A DNA stretch of 49,856 bases from Chthoniobacteraceae bacterium (GCA_947449735.1 CANFTB010000036.1:1-49856), one strand, 5' to 3'. Counted from the first letter of the stretch, positions 24,872 to 35,185 are shown. Made by a program: numbers and translations. Notes: generated from the letters alone by a model not told the origin.

Positions 24872-27800
24872 TCAGGCGCGTTTTTTTGGCGGCTTCCCGG
24901 GGGGCTTTGATCGTGCTCGTGCGGGCGCAGACTCCGGAGCGGTGTTTGATGACGGGGCTTTGGACACGCCTGTTTTCGAGGCGAGGAGCGGGCTCAAAAA
25001 CGGCGCGATCCGGCTGCCCTTGGTTTTCGCAACCTCCTCGGGCGTCCCCGAGGCGATGAGTTGCCCTCCATCGGCCCCCGCCTCCGGTCCGATCTCGAGG
25101 AGATAGTCCGCCTCCGCGATGACGGCTGTATGGTGTTCGATGACGACGACGGTGTGTCCGGAGTCTACCAGCTTGTGGAGGACGAGTAGAAGCTGCCGGA
25201 CATCCGCCTGGTGCAGGCCGATCGTCGGCTCCTCCAGAAGATACAGCATCGACTTTCCTGCCTTGGCGCTCCGCATCCGGGCGTTTTCGCTCCGTCCCAC
25301 GCCCCGCACCAGTTCGCTCACAAGCTTCAATCGCTGGGCCTCGCCGCCGCTGAGCGTCTGGCTCGCCTGGCCCAGCGTGAGGTATCCGAGGCCGGTTTCG
25401 CAGAGCAGTTTTAGCGGCCTGGCAATCGAGGTTTGGGGGGCGAAAAACGCGGCAGCCTCTTCCATCGGCATCCCCAGCACGTCGGCGATGGTCTTGCCGT
25501 GATAGGGGATCTCGAGGGTGGCGGGATTGTACCTGCGGCCCAGGCAGTCCGGGCAGGTGATGTGCGCCGGAGGCAGGAAGTTCATTTCGATCTTCAGCGT
25601 GCCTTGACCCATGCAGGACTCACAGCGGCCTCCCTCCGTGTTGAAGGAAAACCGGCCCGCTCCGTAGCCGCGCATCCTTGCCGGAGGCGTTCCCGCGAAG
25701 AGGGTGCGGATCTCGTCGAAGATGCCGAGATAGGTGGCCGGCGTGGAGCGCGAGGTCTTGCCGATGGGCGACTGGTCGACTTCGTAAACGGCCTCCAGTT
25801 GGTCCGCGCCGGCGAGTTCGCGCACGAGAGCGGCTCCGCCGGCTGTCTTGGCCTTGCCTTTGGCTCCCGCCAGATAGGCGCTGACCGTGGGTTTCAAAAT
25901 CCCGCGCATGAACGTGCTTTTACCTGAACCCGAAATGCCGGTGAGCACGGTGAGCCTGCCCAAGGGGATCCGCGCGTTCATGGACCGCACGTTGTGGAGC
26001 GAGGCTCCCTTGAGTTCGAGCCAGCCTGGGGCGGCCGTCCCCTTGAGGGGCCTGCGTTCCCCCCGCATCGGGTGGGAGAGCGGCGAGCGGAGGCAGGCGC
26101 CTGTTGCGGAACGCTCCGACTTCCGCAGGTCCGCTAGGGTGCCTTGGGCGATGATTTCACCGCCGTGCCGCCCGGCTCCGGGCCCGAGATCGATGACGTG
26201 GTCGGCGCGCAGAAGGGTGTCCTCGTCGTGCTCGACGATGACCAGGGAGTTGCCCTTGGATTTGAGTGCTTCCAGGGTGTCGAGCAGCGCCGCGTTGTCG
26301 CGGGGGTGGAGTCCGATGGTGGGTTCGTCGAGGACGTAAAGCACACCGCGTAGGTTGGATCCCAGCTGAGCCGCAAGGCGGATGCGCTGGGATTCGCCAC
26401 CGCTGAGCGTTTGGGCGGAACGGTTGAGTGCAAGATAGGAAAGGCCGACTTCGCCCAGGAACTGGAGGCGCTGAAAAATCTCGGGGAGGATGTCGGCGGA
26501 GATGCGGGCTTTGGAGCCTTGAAATGTGATTTTCGATGTCCAGAGCGCCACCTCGCCGGCCGTTTGGGACACGAGGGAGTCGATGGAACGGTCGGCAATA
26601 CGGACGGCCCGCGCGACCGGGTTCAGGCGCGAGCCCGCGCACGCACTACAGGGCGGGGCCGAGCCGGGTTCGCGGGCGGCGTGCTGGCGTTCCTGGTCGA
26701 GCTCGATCTCGAGGGCTGTGTCCAGGCGCGGATTCACCGTCGGCTCCCAGGTTTCGCCGAAACCGTGGCAGTCTTCGCACCAGCCGTGCGGGCTATTGAA
26801 GGAAAACAGCCTGGGATCCAGCGTTTCGAAGGAGCTGCCGCATCCGGGGCAGCTGTTTTCGGTGCTGAGCACGTGGCGTTTTTTGCGGGAGTCGAGCAGG
26901 ACGGCGGTGCCCTGTCCGATCTCGAGCGCTTTTTCCACGAGGCTCTTCGCCGGCTTCCCTTTGGCGATGTCCCCCACCAGCACTTCGATGGTGTGTTCCC
27001 GGAACCGCTCCAGCTTGGGGAAGGCGTCCGCGCTTTCCCATTTCCCGTCCACCAGCAGCTGGTCGAAGCCGTGCTTGACGGCCCATTTGGCGATCTCGGT
27101 GTGGAAGCCTTTCCGGGCCCTGATAAGGGTCGCGAGGACACGCACCGTTCCGGACTCCGCCATTTCCTCGGCCTTGCGGATGCACTCTCCGGTGGTCTGT
27201 TTTTCAACAGGCAGATCGCAGGCCGGGCAGTGTTGGGTTCCCACTTTCGAGAAGAGCAGCCGCAGGAAGTGGTAGACTTCCGTGACGGTGGCGACGGTGG
27301 ATTTGCCGCCGCCGCGTGTGAGCCGTTGTTCGATGGCGACCGAGGGGGGGAGGCCCGAGACCCTGTCGACGTCGGGCCTTTCGAGCTGGGTCGCAAACTG
27401 CCGCGCATAGGGCGACATGCTGTCGAGGAAACGCCGCTGGCCCTCGGCGAAGAGCAGGTCGAACGCGAGTGAGGATTTGCCCGAACCGCTCAGTCCCGTG
27501 ACCACCACCATCGAGTTTCTCGGGATCGAAACATCGATGTTCTTCAAGTTGTGCTGCCGCGCGCCGGTAATTTCGATGGAGTGCGCGTTTTGATAAACAG
27601 GGGGCGCTTCGGCGACCCTGGGCGCGCTCTCGTGCCGGAGGCCGGCGTCAAGGAACCTGCCGGTGTGGGAGGCGGGGCATGCCGCGATCTCCTCGGGTGT
27701 GCCGTAGGCGAGTAGGGTGCCGCCCTCCGCGCCCGCCTCGGGGCCGAGGTCGATGATGTAGTCCGCGCCGCGAATGACTTCCGGGTTGTGTTCGATGACG

Positions 27801-30445
27801 ATGACGGAGTGGCCGGCGTCCACGAGCTTGTTCAGGGCCGCGACAAGCAGGTTGATGTCGTCGAAATGGAGGCCTGTCGTGGGTTCGTCCAGAATGAGGA
27901 GGGCGCCTTTTTCGGAGCGTTGAAGGAGGCGTTCCACGAGCTTCAAGCGCTGGGCTTCGCCGCCGGAGAGGCCGTTGAGGGGCTGCCCGAGGCGCAGATA
28001 GCCTAGGCCGATTTCTTCGAGGGCGGTCAGCGGGCCGAGCGTCTTGGGAAGGCCTGCGGACTCTAGGAAAGGGATGGCTTCGGAAACGGTCAGGTGCAGG
28101 ACGTCGTCTACGGACTGGCCGTTGAGTTTGATCTTCCGAATATGCGGCTGGTAGCGGCGGCCTTCGCATTCCGGGCAGCGGACAAAGACGTCGCTCAGGA
28201 ACTGCATCTCGATCTTTTCAAAACCGCTTCCGCTGCAGCGTTCGCAGCGGCCCGTGCCCGAGTTGAAGGAAAAGGCGCTTGCCGTGAGGCCGGCGGCTTT
28301 GGCCTCGGGTGTCTGGGCGAAGCGTTCGCGGATAGCGTCGAAGATCCCCAGATATAAGGCCGGGCTGGATCTGGGCGTTTTGGAAAGGGGCGTCTGGTCG
28401 ACCAGCAGGACGGGGCCGATCTTTTCCGCGCCTGTGACGGCCTTGCAGTCCCCCTCGGGTTCTTCGAGTTCGATCCCCTTTGCTCGGGCGAGGTGGCGGT
28501 AGAGCACCTGATGGACGAGGGTGCTTTTGCCTGAGCCTGAAACTCCGGTGACGCAGCACAGGACATTCAACGGAAAGCCGGCGTCCACGTTTTTCAGGTT
28601 GTGGGCGGAGGCGCCTTCGACGCGGATCCACCCTTTGGGTTTGCGGCGCTTGGTGCGTGTCTGGACGGATTTGTGTCCCGTCAGATAGTCGCCGGTCAGC
28701 GTGCTGGTCTTGCCCGAGAGCACTGCCGAGGCGGGGCCAGAGTAGACGAGGTGCCCGCCGGCTTCTCCACGACCGGGGCCGATTTCGATGAAATGATCTG
28801 CGGCGCGCAGGACGGCTTCTTCATGTTCGACGACGACGAGCGTGTTGCCCCGGTCGCGGAGGCGGTGAAGCACGTCCAGCAGGCGGGTGGTGTCGCGGGG
28901 ATGCAGCCCGATGCTGGGTTCGTCGAGCACGAACAGGGTGTTGACGAGGGCGGTTCCGAGGCACGTCGTCAGGTTGACCCTGGCGGTTTCTCCGCCGCTC
29001 AAGGTGCGCGTGGGCCGTTCCATGGTGAGGTAGCCCAGTCCGACGTCCAGGAGGTAGCCGAGCCGAGAGAGGACCTCGCCCGCCAGAAGGTCGGCCGTGG
29101 GGTCTGGCGAAAGTTTCGACCTGCGCCCGGTGATGAATGCGTGGAGTTCCTTGACGGGAAGACGCAGGAGGTCCGGGGCGGTGAGGCCGTCCCATTTGAA
29201 GTAGAGGGTCTCGGGGGCGAAGCGACCGCCGTGGCATTCCGGGCAGAGGGTGTAGTTGCGGTATCGGCTCAGTAGCACCCGGACGTGCATTTTATAGCTC
29301 TTCGACTCGAGCCAGTTGAAGAAGCCTCGGACGCCGTACCAGCGGCCGGCTTTCCAGAGTTCCTCCGAATCTTCGCCCGGAGCGTCGCCTTTGAGGATCC
29401 ACTCCTGGTCCGCGGCGGGGAGTTTTGAGAAGGGGACCTTGGTTTTAACGCCGCGTTTGGTCGCGGCCTTCAGGAGGTCGCGCTGGCATTCCTGGCCGCT
29501 TTCGGTTTGGAAGGGTTTGATCGCGCCGTCGGCGAGGCTGAGCGAGGGGTCTGGGATGGCCCGCATCAGGTCGATCGTGATGATGCGGCCGAAGCCCCTG
29601 CAGGCGGAGCAGGCGCCCTGAGGATGGTTGAAAGAAAAGCGGCCCGAGGTGGGTTCGGGCAGGTCGCGCACACAGGCGGCGCAATGCCATCCGCGCGCAA
29701 AAGGATGGACGCGCTTTCCGTCGATGGCGGCGAGTTTGCCCTTGCCGAAACGGAGCGCTGTTTCTACGGCTTCCGAAAGGCGGGCCTGGGTTTCTGGCCC
29801 GGGAGTGAGACGGTCCTGAATGACGAAGACTTGGGATGGTAGCGATTTTGCGGGTTCGTCGACGCGCAGGACCTCGCCGTCGGCCCAGACGCGCTGGTAG
29901 CCCTGCTGCTGGACGAAGGCCAGGAAGTCGGCCGGGTTGGCGTCCGCCGGAACGCTCAGGGGAAAGGCGATCAGGACGGGGCCTTTGTGGGCGGACTGGA
30001 TGGATTGGGCGATGGAGGCGGCCGAGGCGGGATGGACGGCCGCGCCGCAGCCGGGACAAAAGCATTCCACGACGCGCGGCAGGAGCAGCTTGAGGTAGTC
30101 GTTGAGGTCGGTGATGGAACCGACCGTCGAGCGTGTCGATTTGACAGCGTTAACCTGTTCGATGGCGATTGCCGGGGGGATGCCGCGGATTTCATCAACG
30201 GCCGGTTTGTCCATCCGGTCGAGGAACTGGCGGGTGTAGGGGCTGAAGGTCTCGACGTAGCGGCGCTGGCCTTCGGCGTAGAGGGTGTCGAAGGCGAAAC
30301 TGGACTTTCCGCTGCCGCTGGGGCCGGAAACGACGATCAGTTTTCCAAGGGGCAGGGAGACGTCGAACCCCTTGAGGTTGTTCTGACGTGCGCCCCGGAT
30401 TTCAATGGAGGCGCCGTCCTGCGTATGTTTGCCGGCGTGCTTCAA
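24872..30445 (-). CDS. uvrA: Double-length UvrA (two fused UvrA copies), excinuclease ABC subunit A
   Basis: A 1857-aa protein made of two complete UvrA units (about 1-935 and 955-1857). Each has two ABC ATPase modules: Walker A sites are near residues 41-48 (GPSGSGKS), 630 (GVSGSGKS), 979 (GLSGSGKS) and 1500 (GISGSGKS), with LSGGE signature motifs and LDEPSIGLHPRD-type Walker B/D-loops. In the fourth module the Walker B block reads LLEEPTIGLHQAD, with L-E-E-P replacing L-D-E-P. Zinc sites include CPGCG, CERCSGSG...CPECEG and CESCMGQG...CPDCLG. UvrA finds DNA damage and loads UvrB. Fused dimers are known from Chlamydiae and some other bacteria. The ATG overlaps the stop of the terC-like gene by 4 bp. 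Confidence 0.95.
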   Translation of the reverse strand: MKHAGKHTQDGASIEIRGARQNNLKGFDVSLPLGKLIVVSGPSGSGKSSFAFDTLYAEGQRRYVETFSPYTRQFLDRMDKPAVDEIRGIPPAIAIEQVNAVKSTRSTVGSITDLNDYLKLLLPRVVECFCPGCGAAVHPASAASIAQSIQSAHKGPVLIAFPLSVPADANPADFLAFVQQQGYQRVWADGEVLRVDEPAKSLPSQVFVIQDRLTPGPETQARLSEAVETALRFGKGKLAAIDGKRVHPFARGWHCAACVRDLPEPTSGRFSFNHPQGACSACRGFGRIITIDLMRAIPDPSLSLADGAIKPFQTESGQECQRDLLKAATKRGVKTKVPFSKLPAADQEWILKGDAPGEDSEELWKAGRWYGVRGFFNWLESKSYKMHVRVLLSRYRNYTLCPECHGGRFAPETLYFKWDGLTAPDLLRLPVKELHAFITGRRSKLSPDPTADLLAGEVLSRLGYLLDVGLGYLTMERPTRTLSGGETARVNLTTCLGTALVNTLFVLDEPSIGLHPRDTTRLLDVLHRLRDRGNTLVVVEHEEAVLRAADHFIEIGPGRGEAGGHLVYSGPASAVLSGKTSTLTGDYLTGHKSVQTRTKRRKPKGWIRVEGASAHNLKNVDAGFPLNVLCCVTGVSGSGKSTLVHQVLYRHLARAKGIELEEPEGDCKAVTGAEKIGPVLLVDQTPLSKTPRSSPALYLGIFDAIRERFAQTPEAKAAGLTASAFSFNSGTGRCERCSGSGFEKIEMQFLSDVFVRCPECEGRRYQPHIRKIKLNGQSVDDVLHLTVSEAIPFLESAGLPKTLGPLTALEEIGLGYLRLGQPLNGLSGGEAQRLKLVERLLQRSEKGALLILDEPTTGLHFDDINLLVAALNKLVDAGHSVIVIEHNPEVIRGADYIIDLGPEAGAEGGTLLAYGTPEEIAACPASHTGRFLDAGLRHESAPRVAEAPPVYQNAHSIEITGARQHNLKNIDVSIPRNSMVVVTGLSGSGKSSLAFDLLFAEGQRRFLDSMSPYARQFATQLERPDVDRVSGLPPSVAIEQRLTRGGGKSTVATVTEVYHFLRLLFSKVGTQHCPACDLPVEKQTTGECIRKAEEMAESGTVRVLATLIRARKGFHTEIAKWAVKHGFDQLLVDGKWESADAFPKLERFREHTIEVLVGDIAKGKPAKSLVEKALEIGQGTAVLLDSRKKRHVLSTENSCPGCGSSFETLDPRLFSFNSPHGWCEDCHGFGETWEPTVNPRLDTALEIELDQERQHAAREPGSAPPCSACAGSRLNPVARAVRIADRSIDSLVSQTAGEVALWTSKITFQGSKARISADILPEIFQRLQFLGEVGLSYLALNRSAQTLSGGESQRIRLAAQLGSNLRGVLYVLDEPTIGLHPRDNAALLDTLEALKSKGNSLVIVEHDEDTLLRADHVIDLGPGAGRHGGEIIAQGTLADLRKSERSATGACLRSPLSHPMRGERRPLKGTAAPGWLELKGASLHNVRSMNARIPLGRLTVLTGISGSGKSTFMRGILKPTVSAYLAGAKGKAKTAGGAALVRELAGADQLEAVYEVDQSPIGKTSRSTPATYLGIFDEIRTLFAGTPPARMRGYGAGRFSFNTEGGRCESCMGQGTLKIEMNFLPPAHITCPDCLGRRYNPATLEIPYHGKTIADVLGMPMEEAAAFFAPQTSIARPLKLLCETGLGYLTLGQASQTLSGGEAQRLKLVSELVRGVGRSENARMRSAKAGKSMLYLLEEPTIGLHQADVRQLLLVLHKLVDSGHTVVVIEHHTAVIAEADYLLEIGPEAGADGGQLIASGTPEEVAKTKGSRIAPFLSPLLASKTGVSKAPSSNTAPESAPARARSKPPGKPPKKRA

Positions 30446-31233
30446 GAGGCAAGCGAGGTCAGCTTGCGGATCGGCCAGAACAGGATCCCCAGCGGCGCGT
30501 TCACGAGCTTGAGGAGGGGAAGAACCAGTTTCGTGAAGAAAGACTGGAACCGCTTGTTCTCAGGAAGGGCGTCGTAGATGAGCGTCAGCAGGGTGATGAA
30601 AATGAGCACCTGGAACTTCTGGAGGTCGGTCAGGTGCGAAATTTTGAGGCTTTTGAAGAGCGTTTCGGAAAGGAGCAGCAGTCCGATCCAGCCGATGAGC
30701 ACGTAGACGCTGTCGCGGAGGACGGGGAGGCGTCTGATGGCGCGGACGGTGATTCCGCCGAGGATCTGGACGAAGATGATTCCAAAGAGGACGCTGGAGC
30801 AGACGACCCAGAGGGTTTTGCTCAGGGAGACTGCGGCGACGATGTTGTCGGTGGTTAGCGCGAAGTCGACAGCCAGCACGCCGAGCACGGTTTTTCCGAA
30901 GCCCCAGCTCTTGAGTTCGGAGTGGTCGTCGTCGGTGTGGTTTGTCGTGAAGTGTGCCGCCATCAGGTGGATCATGTAGAGCGCGCCGAGAATTTTGGCG
31001 ACGAAGTAGCTCGAAATGATCGGAGCGGTGACGAGGAGGGCGAGGGCTCGCAGGAAGTAGGAGCCGAAGGCGCCGATGCGCAGGGCGAGCTTGCGCTGGG
31101 ATTCAGGCAGATGCTCGGCGACGCGCTGGACGACCAGAAGGTTGTCGACGGAAAGAAGCACCTCAATGAGCGCCATGGAGGCTAGAACCGGCCACTGTTC
31201 TTCGATTTCGTAAAGTTCGGGCAGTTCAATCAT
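30442..31233 (-). CDS. TerC-family integral membrane protein
   Basis: A 263-aa protein with about seven transmembrane helices. ALIEVLLSVDNLLVVQRVAEHLP and AVDFALTTDNIVAAVSL carry the two conserved acidic D-N motifs of the TerC/Alx family. Members export manganese or support tellurite resistance and metalation of secreted proteins. The stop overlaps the uvrA start (ATGA), so uvrA is expressed from this transcript, an uncommon pairing for DNA repair. The start at 31233 gives MIELPELYEIEEQWPVLASM. Confidence 0.87.
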   Translation of the reverse strand: MIELPELYEIEEQWPVLASMALIEVLLSVDNLLVVQRVAEHLPESQRKLALRIGAFGSYFLRALALLVTAPIISSYFVAKILGALYMIHLMAAHFTTNHTDDDHSELKSWGFGKTVLGVLAVDFALTTDNIVAAVSLSKTLWVVCSSVLFGIIFVQILGGITVRAIRRLPVLRDSVYVLIGWIGLLLLSETLFKSLKISHLTDLQKFQVLIFITLLTLIYDALPENKRFQSFFTKLVLPLLKLVNAPLGILFWPIRKLTSLAS

Positions 31234-31434
31234 AAGAAGTCTCAGCGAGGTGGACGTCTGGGGCGTTCAACTTAGCTTGATAACTTTATCGTTCATGGTT
31301 TGCAATTAGAAGTTACCTTCAATAACCGCCCGCGCGGCCGGGGAGGGCTGATGCAGGCCAGACTTGCACCCGCACCAGAGACGGGCATTCTGACTTTCCT
31401 CTCAGTCTCTTTGAACGTTACAGCCAGCCATCCG

Positions 31435-32445
31435 ATGGAAGACCAAATTCAATCTCTTAATGTATCCGCCCTCGAGGCGATCCGTTCCTGTACGGATGAA
31501 TCCCAAATTGAAGCCGAGAGGGTGCGTCTTTTGGGGCGTGGCGGCGAGTTGACGGCCTTTTCCGAGCGGATGCGCGAGCTTTCCAAGGAGGAAAAGCCGC
31601 GGATCGGCAAAGTTTTGAACGAGGTGCGCACGGCGGTGACCGCTGCTTTGGAGGAGCGCAAGGGCGCGTTGGTTTCGGAGCGCGAGGCCCGGGCGTTCCG
31701 CAACGTGGACGTTTCCCTGCCCGGAATGGCTTTCCCCTCGGGAGCCATGCACCCGATCACCCAGCTGCTGGACCGCACGGTGCAGATTTTCCGCAGGATG
31801 GGATTCTGCCTGGCGGACGGCCCCGACATCGAGACGGAATGGCATTGTTTTGACGCCTTGAACACGCCGGCGGATCATCCGGCCCGGAACGAGGCGGACA
31901 CTTTTTACCTGCCGGACGGGCGCCTGCTCCGGACGCACACCTCGACGATCCAGATCAGGACACTGGAACAAATGGCCCCGCCCGTGAGGATCATCGCCCC
32001 CGGGGCGGCCTACCGCAGGGACGAGGTCGATGCGACGCATCTGGCCCAGTTCAACCAGATGGAGGGGCTGTATGTGGACGAGGACGTCACGCTGGGCGAC
32101 CTGAGGGGGACGCTGGAGTTCTTCTTCAGGGAGCTGTTCGGAAAGGATGCTGAATTCCGGTTCCGGCCGCACTTCTTTCCGTTTACGGAGCCGAGTTTCG
32201 AGGTGGACATCAAGGCGGCGGCTCTGGGCGGCGGACGGTGGCTGGAGATTGCGGGCTGCGGGATGGTGGATCCGGCGGTGTTCGAAGCCGTGAACGCGCG
32301 GCGCGGCGAGCGGGTTTTGGATCCTGAGCGGCACACTGGGTTTGCCTTTGGATTCGGCCTGGACCGTCTGGCCATGATCCTGTCGGGGGTGCCTGACATC
32401 CGGCATTTCACCGACGGAGACCAGCGGTTTTTGTCGCAGTTTTAG
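31435..32445 (+). CDS. pheS: Phenylalanine--tRNA ligase alpha subunit
   Basis: A 336-aa class II synthetase subunit. Residues 1-85 are the tRNA-binding coiled coil. The catalytic core shows HPITQLLDRTVQIFRRMGF, HTSTIQIRTLE, GAAYRRDEVDATHLAQFNQME (motif 2 region), RPHFFPFTEPSFEVD and FAFGFGLDRLAMI (motif 3). It charges tRNA-Phe as part of an alpha2beta2 enzyme with PheT, whose gene follows after 21 bp. The open frame continues 45 codons upstream without family similarity; ATG 31435 gives the usual length. The 200-bp upstream gap has no attenuator that I can identify. Confidence 0.96.
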   Translation: MEDQIQSLNVSALEAIRSCTDESQIEAERVRLLGRGGELTAFSERMRELSKEEKPRIGKVLNEVRTAVTAALEERKGALVSEREARAFRNVDVSLPGMAFPSGAMHPITQLLDRTVQIFRRMGFCLADGPDIETEWHCFDALNTPADHPARNEADTFYLPDGRLLRTHTSTIQIRTLEQMAPPVRIIAPGAAYRRDEVDATHLAQFNQMEGLYVDEDVTLGDLRGTLEFFFRELFGKDAEFRFRPHFFPFTEPSFEVDIKAAALGGGRWLEIAGCGMVDPAVFEAVNARRGERVLDPERHTGFAFGFGLDRLAMILSGVPDIRHFTDGDQRFLSQF

Positions 32446-32466
32446 TTCAGCTTTTTGGAGACAATT

Positions 32467-34839
32467 ATGAAGGTTTCGTTGAATTGGTTGAGGGAAATTG
32501 TGGATTTCAGGGAGGACGTTCAGGCGCTGTCGTCGCTCCTGACCATGGCCGGGGTGGAAGTGGAGGGGATCGAGACGCGCGGCGCTTCCATGGAGCATGT
32601 GGTGGCTGCGCAGATTTTATCCTCCGAGCAGCACCCGAACGCCGACCGTCTCTCTGTGTGCAAGGTCGACGACGGTTCGGGGGCGACTCTGCAGATTGTG
32701 TGCGGGGCGAAGAACTACAAGGTGGGCGACAAGGTGCTGCTCGCCCAGGCGGGTGCGGTGTTGCCCGGCGACTTTAAGATCAAGGTCGGCAAACTGCGCG
32801 GGGTCGAATCTCAGGGAATGATGTGCGGGGCCGACGAGCTGGGCCTGGCCAAGGAGTCGGAAGGGCTGCTGATCCTTGATGCGGCAGTGGCGCCGGGAAC
32901 GCCTGTTTCGAAGTTGTTTCCCGCCGACACCGTGTTGGACCTGGAGGTGACGCCGAACCGCTCGGATCTGTTGAGTCACGAGGGGATGGCCCGCGAGGTG
33001 GCTGCGTTGACCGGGCAGCGGTGGCGTCCGGTGCATGCGTTTCACTCGGAGTCGGCCGAGGGTGCGGCTCCAGCGGTGGATTTTGCCGGGTGTCCTTTTT
33101 ACACGGTGCGCCATTTTGGTTCTGTGCGCGTGGGAGCGTCGCCGGATTGGATGAGGCAGCGGTTGGAGGCAATCGGCCTGCGGTCCATCAACAACGTGGT
33201 GGACATCACGAACTGGGTTTTGATGGAGACGGGCCAGCCGCTACATGCGTTTGACACGGACAAACTGCGCGGCGCGCTGCGGGTGCGCTGGGCGGTTGGC
33301 GGCGAGGAGTTGGCCGCGTTGGACGGCAAGGTTTACAAGCTTGGCACGCAGGATTTGGTGATCGCGGATGATTCCGGGCCGGTGGCGATTGCCGGGATCA
33401 TGGGAGGAGCGGCGACGGCGGTCACGGATTCCACGGAGCGCGTGACTCTGGAGAGTGCGGTGTTTGAAACTAGCGTGATCCGGCGTACTTCGCGCTTGCT
33501 TGGGCTTTCGAGTGATTCGAGTTACCGGTTTGAGCGTGGGGTGGATGTGGCCGGGGTGCTGCGTGGTTCGCAGCGGGCGGCCGAATTGCTTGGGAAGCTC
33601 GCCGGCGCGGCGACGCTTTCCTTGCAGACCAGCGAGGGGAATCCCGCGGTGGATTCCGGCGCGCTCCTCGAGGGGCTGACGCCCGTCCGGCATGTGCGTT
33701 TGCGCCCCGACCGGATCACTGCGCTTTTGGGTGCGCCTGTGCCGGAGGCGCGCGTGCTGCAGGTATTGAGCGCGCTCGGCTTGAGCCGCTCCGATGACGG
33801 TTGGGACGTGCCCTCCCATCGGGCGGATCTGTGCCGCGAGGTGGATTTGATTGAAGAAATCGCCCGTTTCGTCGGGATCGAACATTTTCCGCCTTCGACG
33901 CGGGCCCGTTTTACCGGAAGTTCACCTGCGGATTTGAAGTACGACCGGTTGATGAAATTGCGGCGGGCGGCGACGGCGCAGGGTTTGTACGAGGCGCGGA
34001 GTCTGACGCTGGTGTCCGAACGCATGGGGGAAGGGCCTTTTGTGCAGGGGGCGGTGCGTCGGGTGAAGAATCCGTTGAACGAAGATCAGGTGGTGTTGAG
34101 GCCGGCCTTGGTTCCGGGCTTGTTTGAAGCTGCTGGGCGCAATGCGCGTGCCGGGGTGAGGTCGATCCGGCTGTTTGAAGTGGGGCGGGTGTTTTCGGCG
34201 GAGGGCCGGGAGGAGCGCACCCACTTGGGGGTGGTGCTTGCTGGGCCGAGGAGCGATGCGAACTGGCGTGCTTCCGAATTGCAGGATGCCGACCTGTTTG
34301 ACCTGAAGGGAGTCTTGAGCGCGCTGCTGGGCGGCACGGTGGCTTTCGAGGCGCAGGCGGCTTCCGGAAATCTGGGCCTGAGTGCGCGGGTTTTATGGGA
34401 CGGAGTGGTGGTCGGAGTGGCGGGCCAGGTGAAGCCCTCTGAGGCGGGTGCCATGGATGTGAGTGGAAGGCTGCTTGCGGCGGAGATTGAACTGGATGGC
34501 TGGCTGGAGGGGGCCGCTGCGCAGCTTGTGTATCATGAAATGCCCAGGTTTCCTTCGGTGACGCGGGACATGGCGCTGGTGGCCCCTGAAGGCTTGGCGC
34601 ATGGCCGGGTTGTGGAGGTTTTGGAGGGTGGGGGAGAGCCGTTGTTGCAGGCGGTGGCGTTGTTTGACGTGTTTGTGGATCCGACGGGAGAAAGAGTGCC
34701 TTCGGGCTCAAAGTCGCTCGGCTATTCATTGACATATCGGGCCGCTGATAGGACTCTAACGGCCGACGAAGTGAACGCTGCGCACGGTCGGTTAAAGCTG
34801 CGGGTGACCAGTGAACTGGGGGTTCAGGCGAGGGAGTAA
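32467..34839 (+). CDS. pheT: Phenylalanine--tRNA ligase beta subunit
   Basis: A 790-aa protein with the full bacterial layout. MKVSLNWLREIVDF starts the N-terminal domain, residues about 40-150 are the EMAP/tRNA-binding domain (ILSSEQHPNADRLSVCKVD), then the B3/B4 editing domain (LESAVFETSVIRRTSRLLGLSSDSSYRFERGVD), B5, a catalytic-like core, and the C-terminal FDX-ACB anticodon-binding domain (YHEMPRFPSVTRDMALVAPE, SYSLTYRAADRTLTADEVN). GGAG lies 8 bases before the ATG. It forms a pheST operon. Confidence 0.96.
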   Translation: MKVSLNWLREIVDFREDVQALSSLLTMAGVEVEGIETRGASMEHVVAAQILSSEQHPNADRLSVCKVDDGSGATLQIVCGAKNYKVGDKVLLAQAGAVLPGDFKIKVGKLRGVESQGMMCGADELGLAKESEGLLILDAAVAPGTPVSKLFPADTVLDLEVTPNRSDLLSHEGMAREVAALTGQRWRPVHAFHSESAEGAAPAVDFAGCPFYTVRHFGSVRVGASPDWMRQRLEAIGLRSINNVVDITNWVLMETGQPLHAFDTDKLRGALRVRWAVGGEELAALDGKVYKLGTQDLVIADDSGPVAIAGIMGGAATAVTDSTERVTLESAVFETSVIRRTSRLLGLSSDSSYRFERGVDVAGVLRGSQRAAELLGKLAGAATLSLQTSEGNPAVDSGALLEGLTPVRHVRLRPDRITALLGAPVPEARVLQVLSALGLSRSDDGWDVPSHRADLCREVDLIEEIARFVGIEHFPPSTRARFTGSSPADLKYDRLMKLRRAATAQGLYEARSLTLVSERMGEGPFVQGAVRRVKNPLNEDQVVLRPALVPGLFEAAGRNARAGVRSIRLFEVGRVFSAEGREERTHLGVVLAGPRSDANWRASELQDADLFDLKGVLSALLGGTVAFEAQAASGNLGLSARVLWDGVVVGVAGQVKPSEAGAMDVSGRLLAAEIELDGWLEGAAAQLVYHEMPRFPSVTRDMALVAPEGLAHGRVVEVLEGGGEPLLQAVALFDVFVDPTGERVPSGSKSLGYSLTYRAADRTLTADEVNAAHGRLKLRVTSELGVQARE

Positions 34840-35164
34840 TTTCCCGCCGGCCCTGTGCTGGAGCTTGTAGTTCGAGCCGGAAAGTGTGAAGTGCGGCAGG
34901 AGCTGCTAGGAAGCGGCGCTGGATCTCTAAAATTTTAGCTCAAAGTGTTCCGGGGAGGCCCGGGAGCGTGATTGAGTGCTGACAGTTTTTGGTAAACAAA
35001 TGGCCCTGCGTTGTTCGAGTATACGCCGGCAATCCCGATCCGATATTATTGAATCAGGAGGCCAGGGTGGGCAGGTTGATGACATGCCTTTATTGGAAGT
35101 CTGATGCTCGCTCCAGGTCTCCCCCGTTAACCTAACGAGGGAACGGGAAGTCCGGCTAGACGGC

Positions 35165-35185
35165 AAAGGTGGGGCCACCTTTTTT
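35165..35185 (+). terminator. Hairpin with T-run, orphan terminator
   Basis: AAAGGTGG (35165-35172) pairs with CCACCTTT (35175-35182), followed by further T to 35185. The stem is short in the loop, so only about six pairs would form. It lies 326 bp after pheT, so it may end a pheST read-through transcript or a small RNA. Confidence 0.45.

Noticed and set aside
31234..31434. T-box or phenylalanine attenuator upstream of pheS
   Set aside because: No T-box sequence, no run of Phe codons in a leader peptide and no terminator/antiterminator pair could be found.
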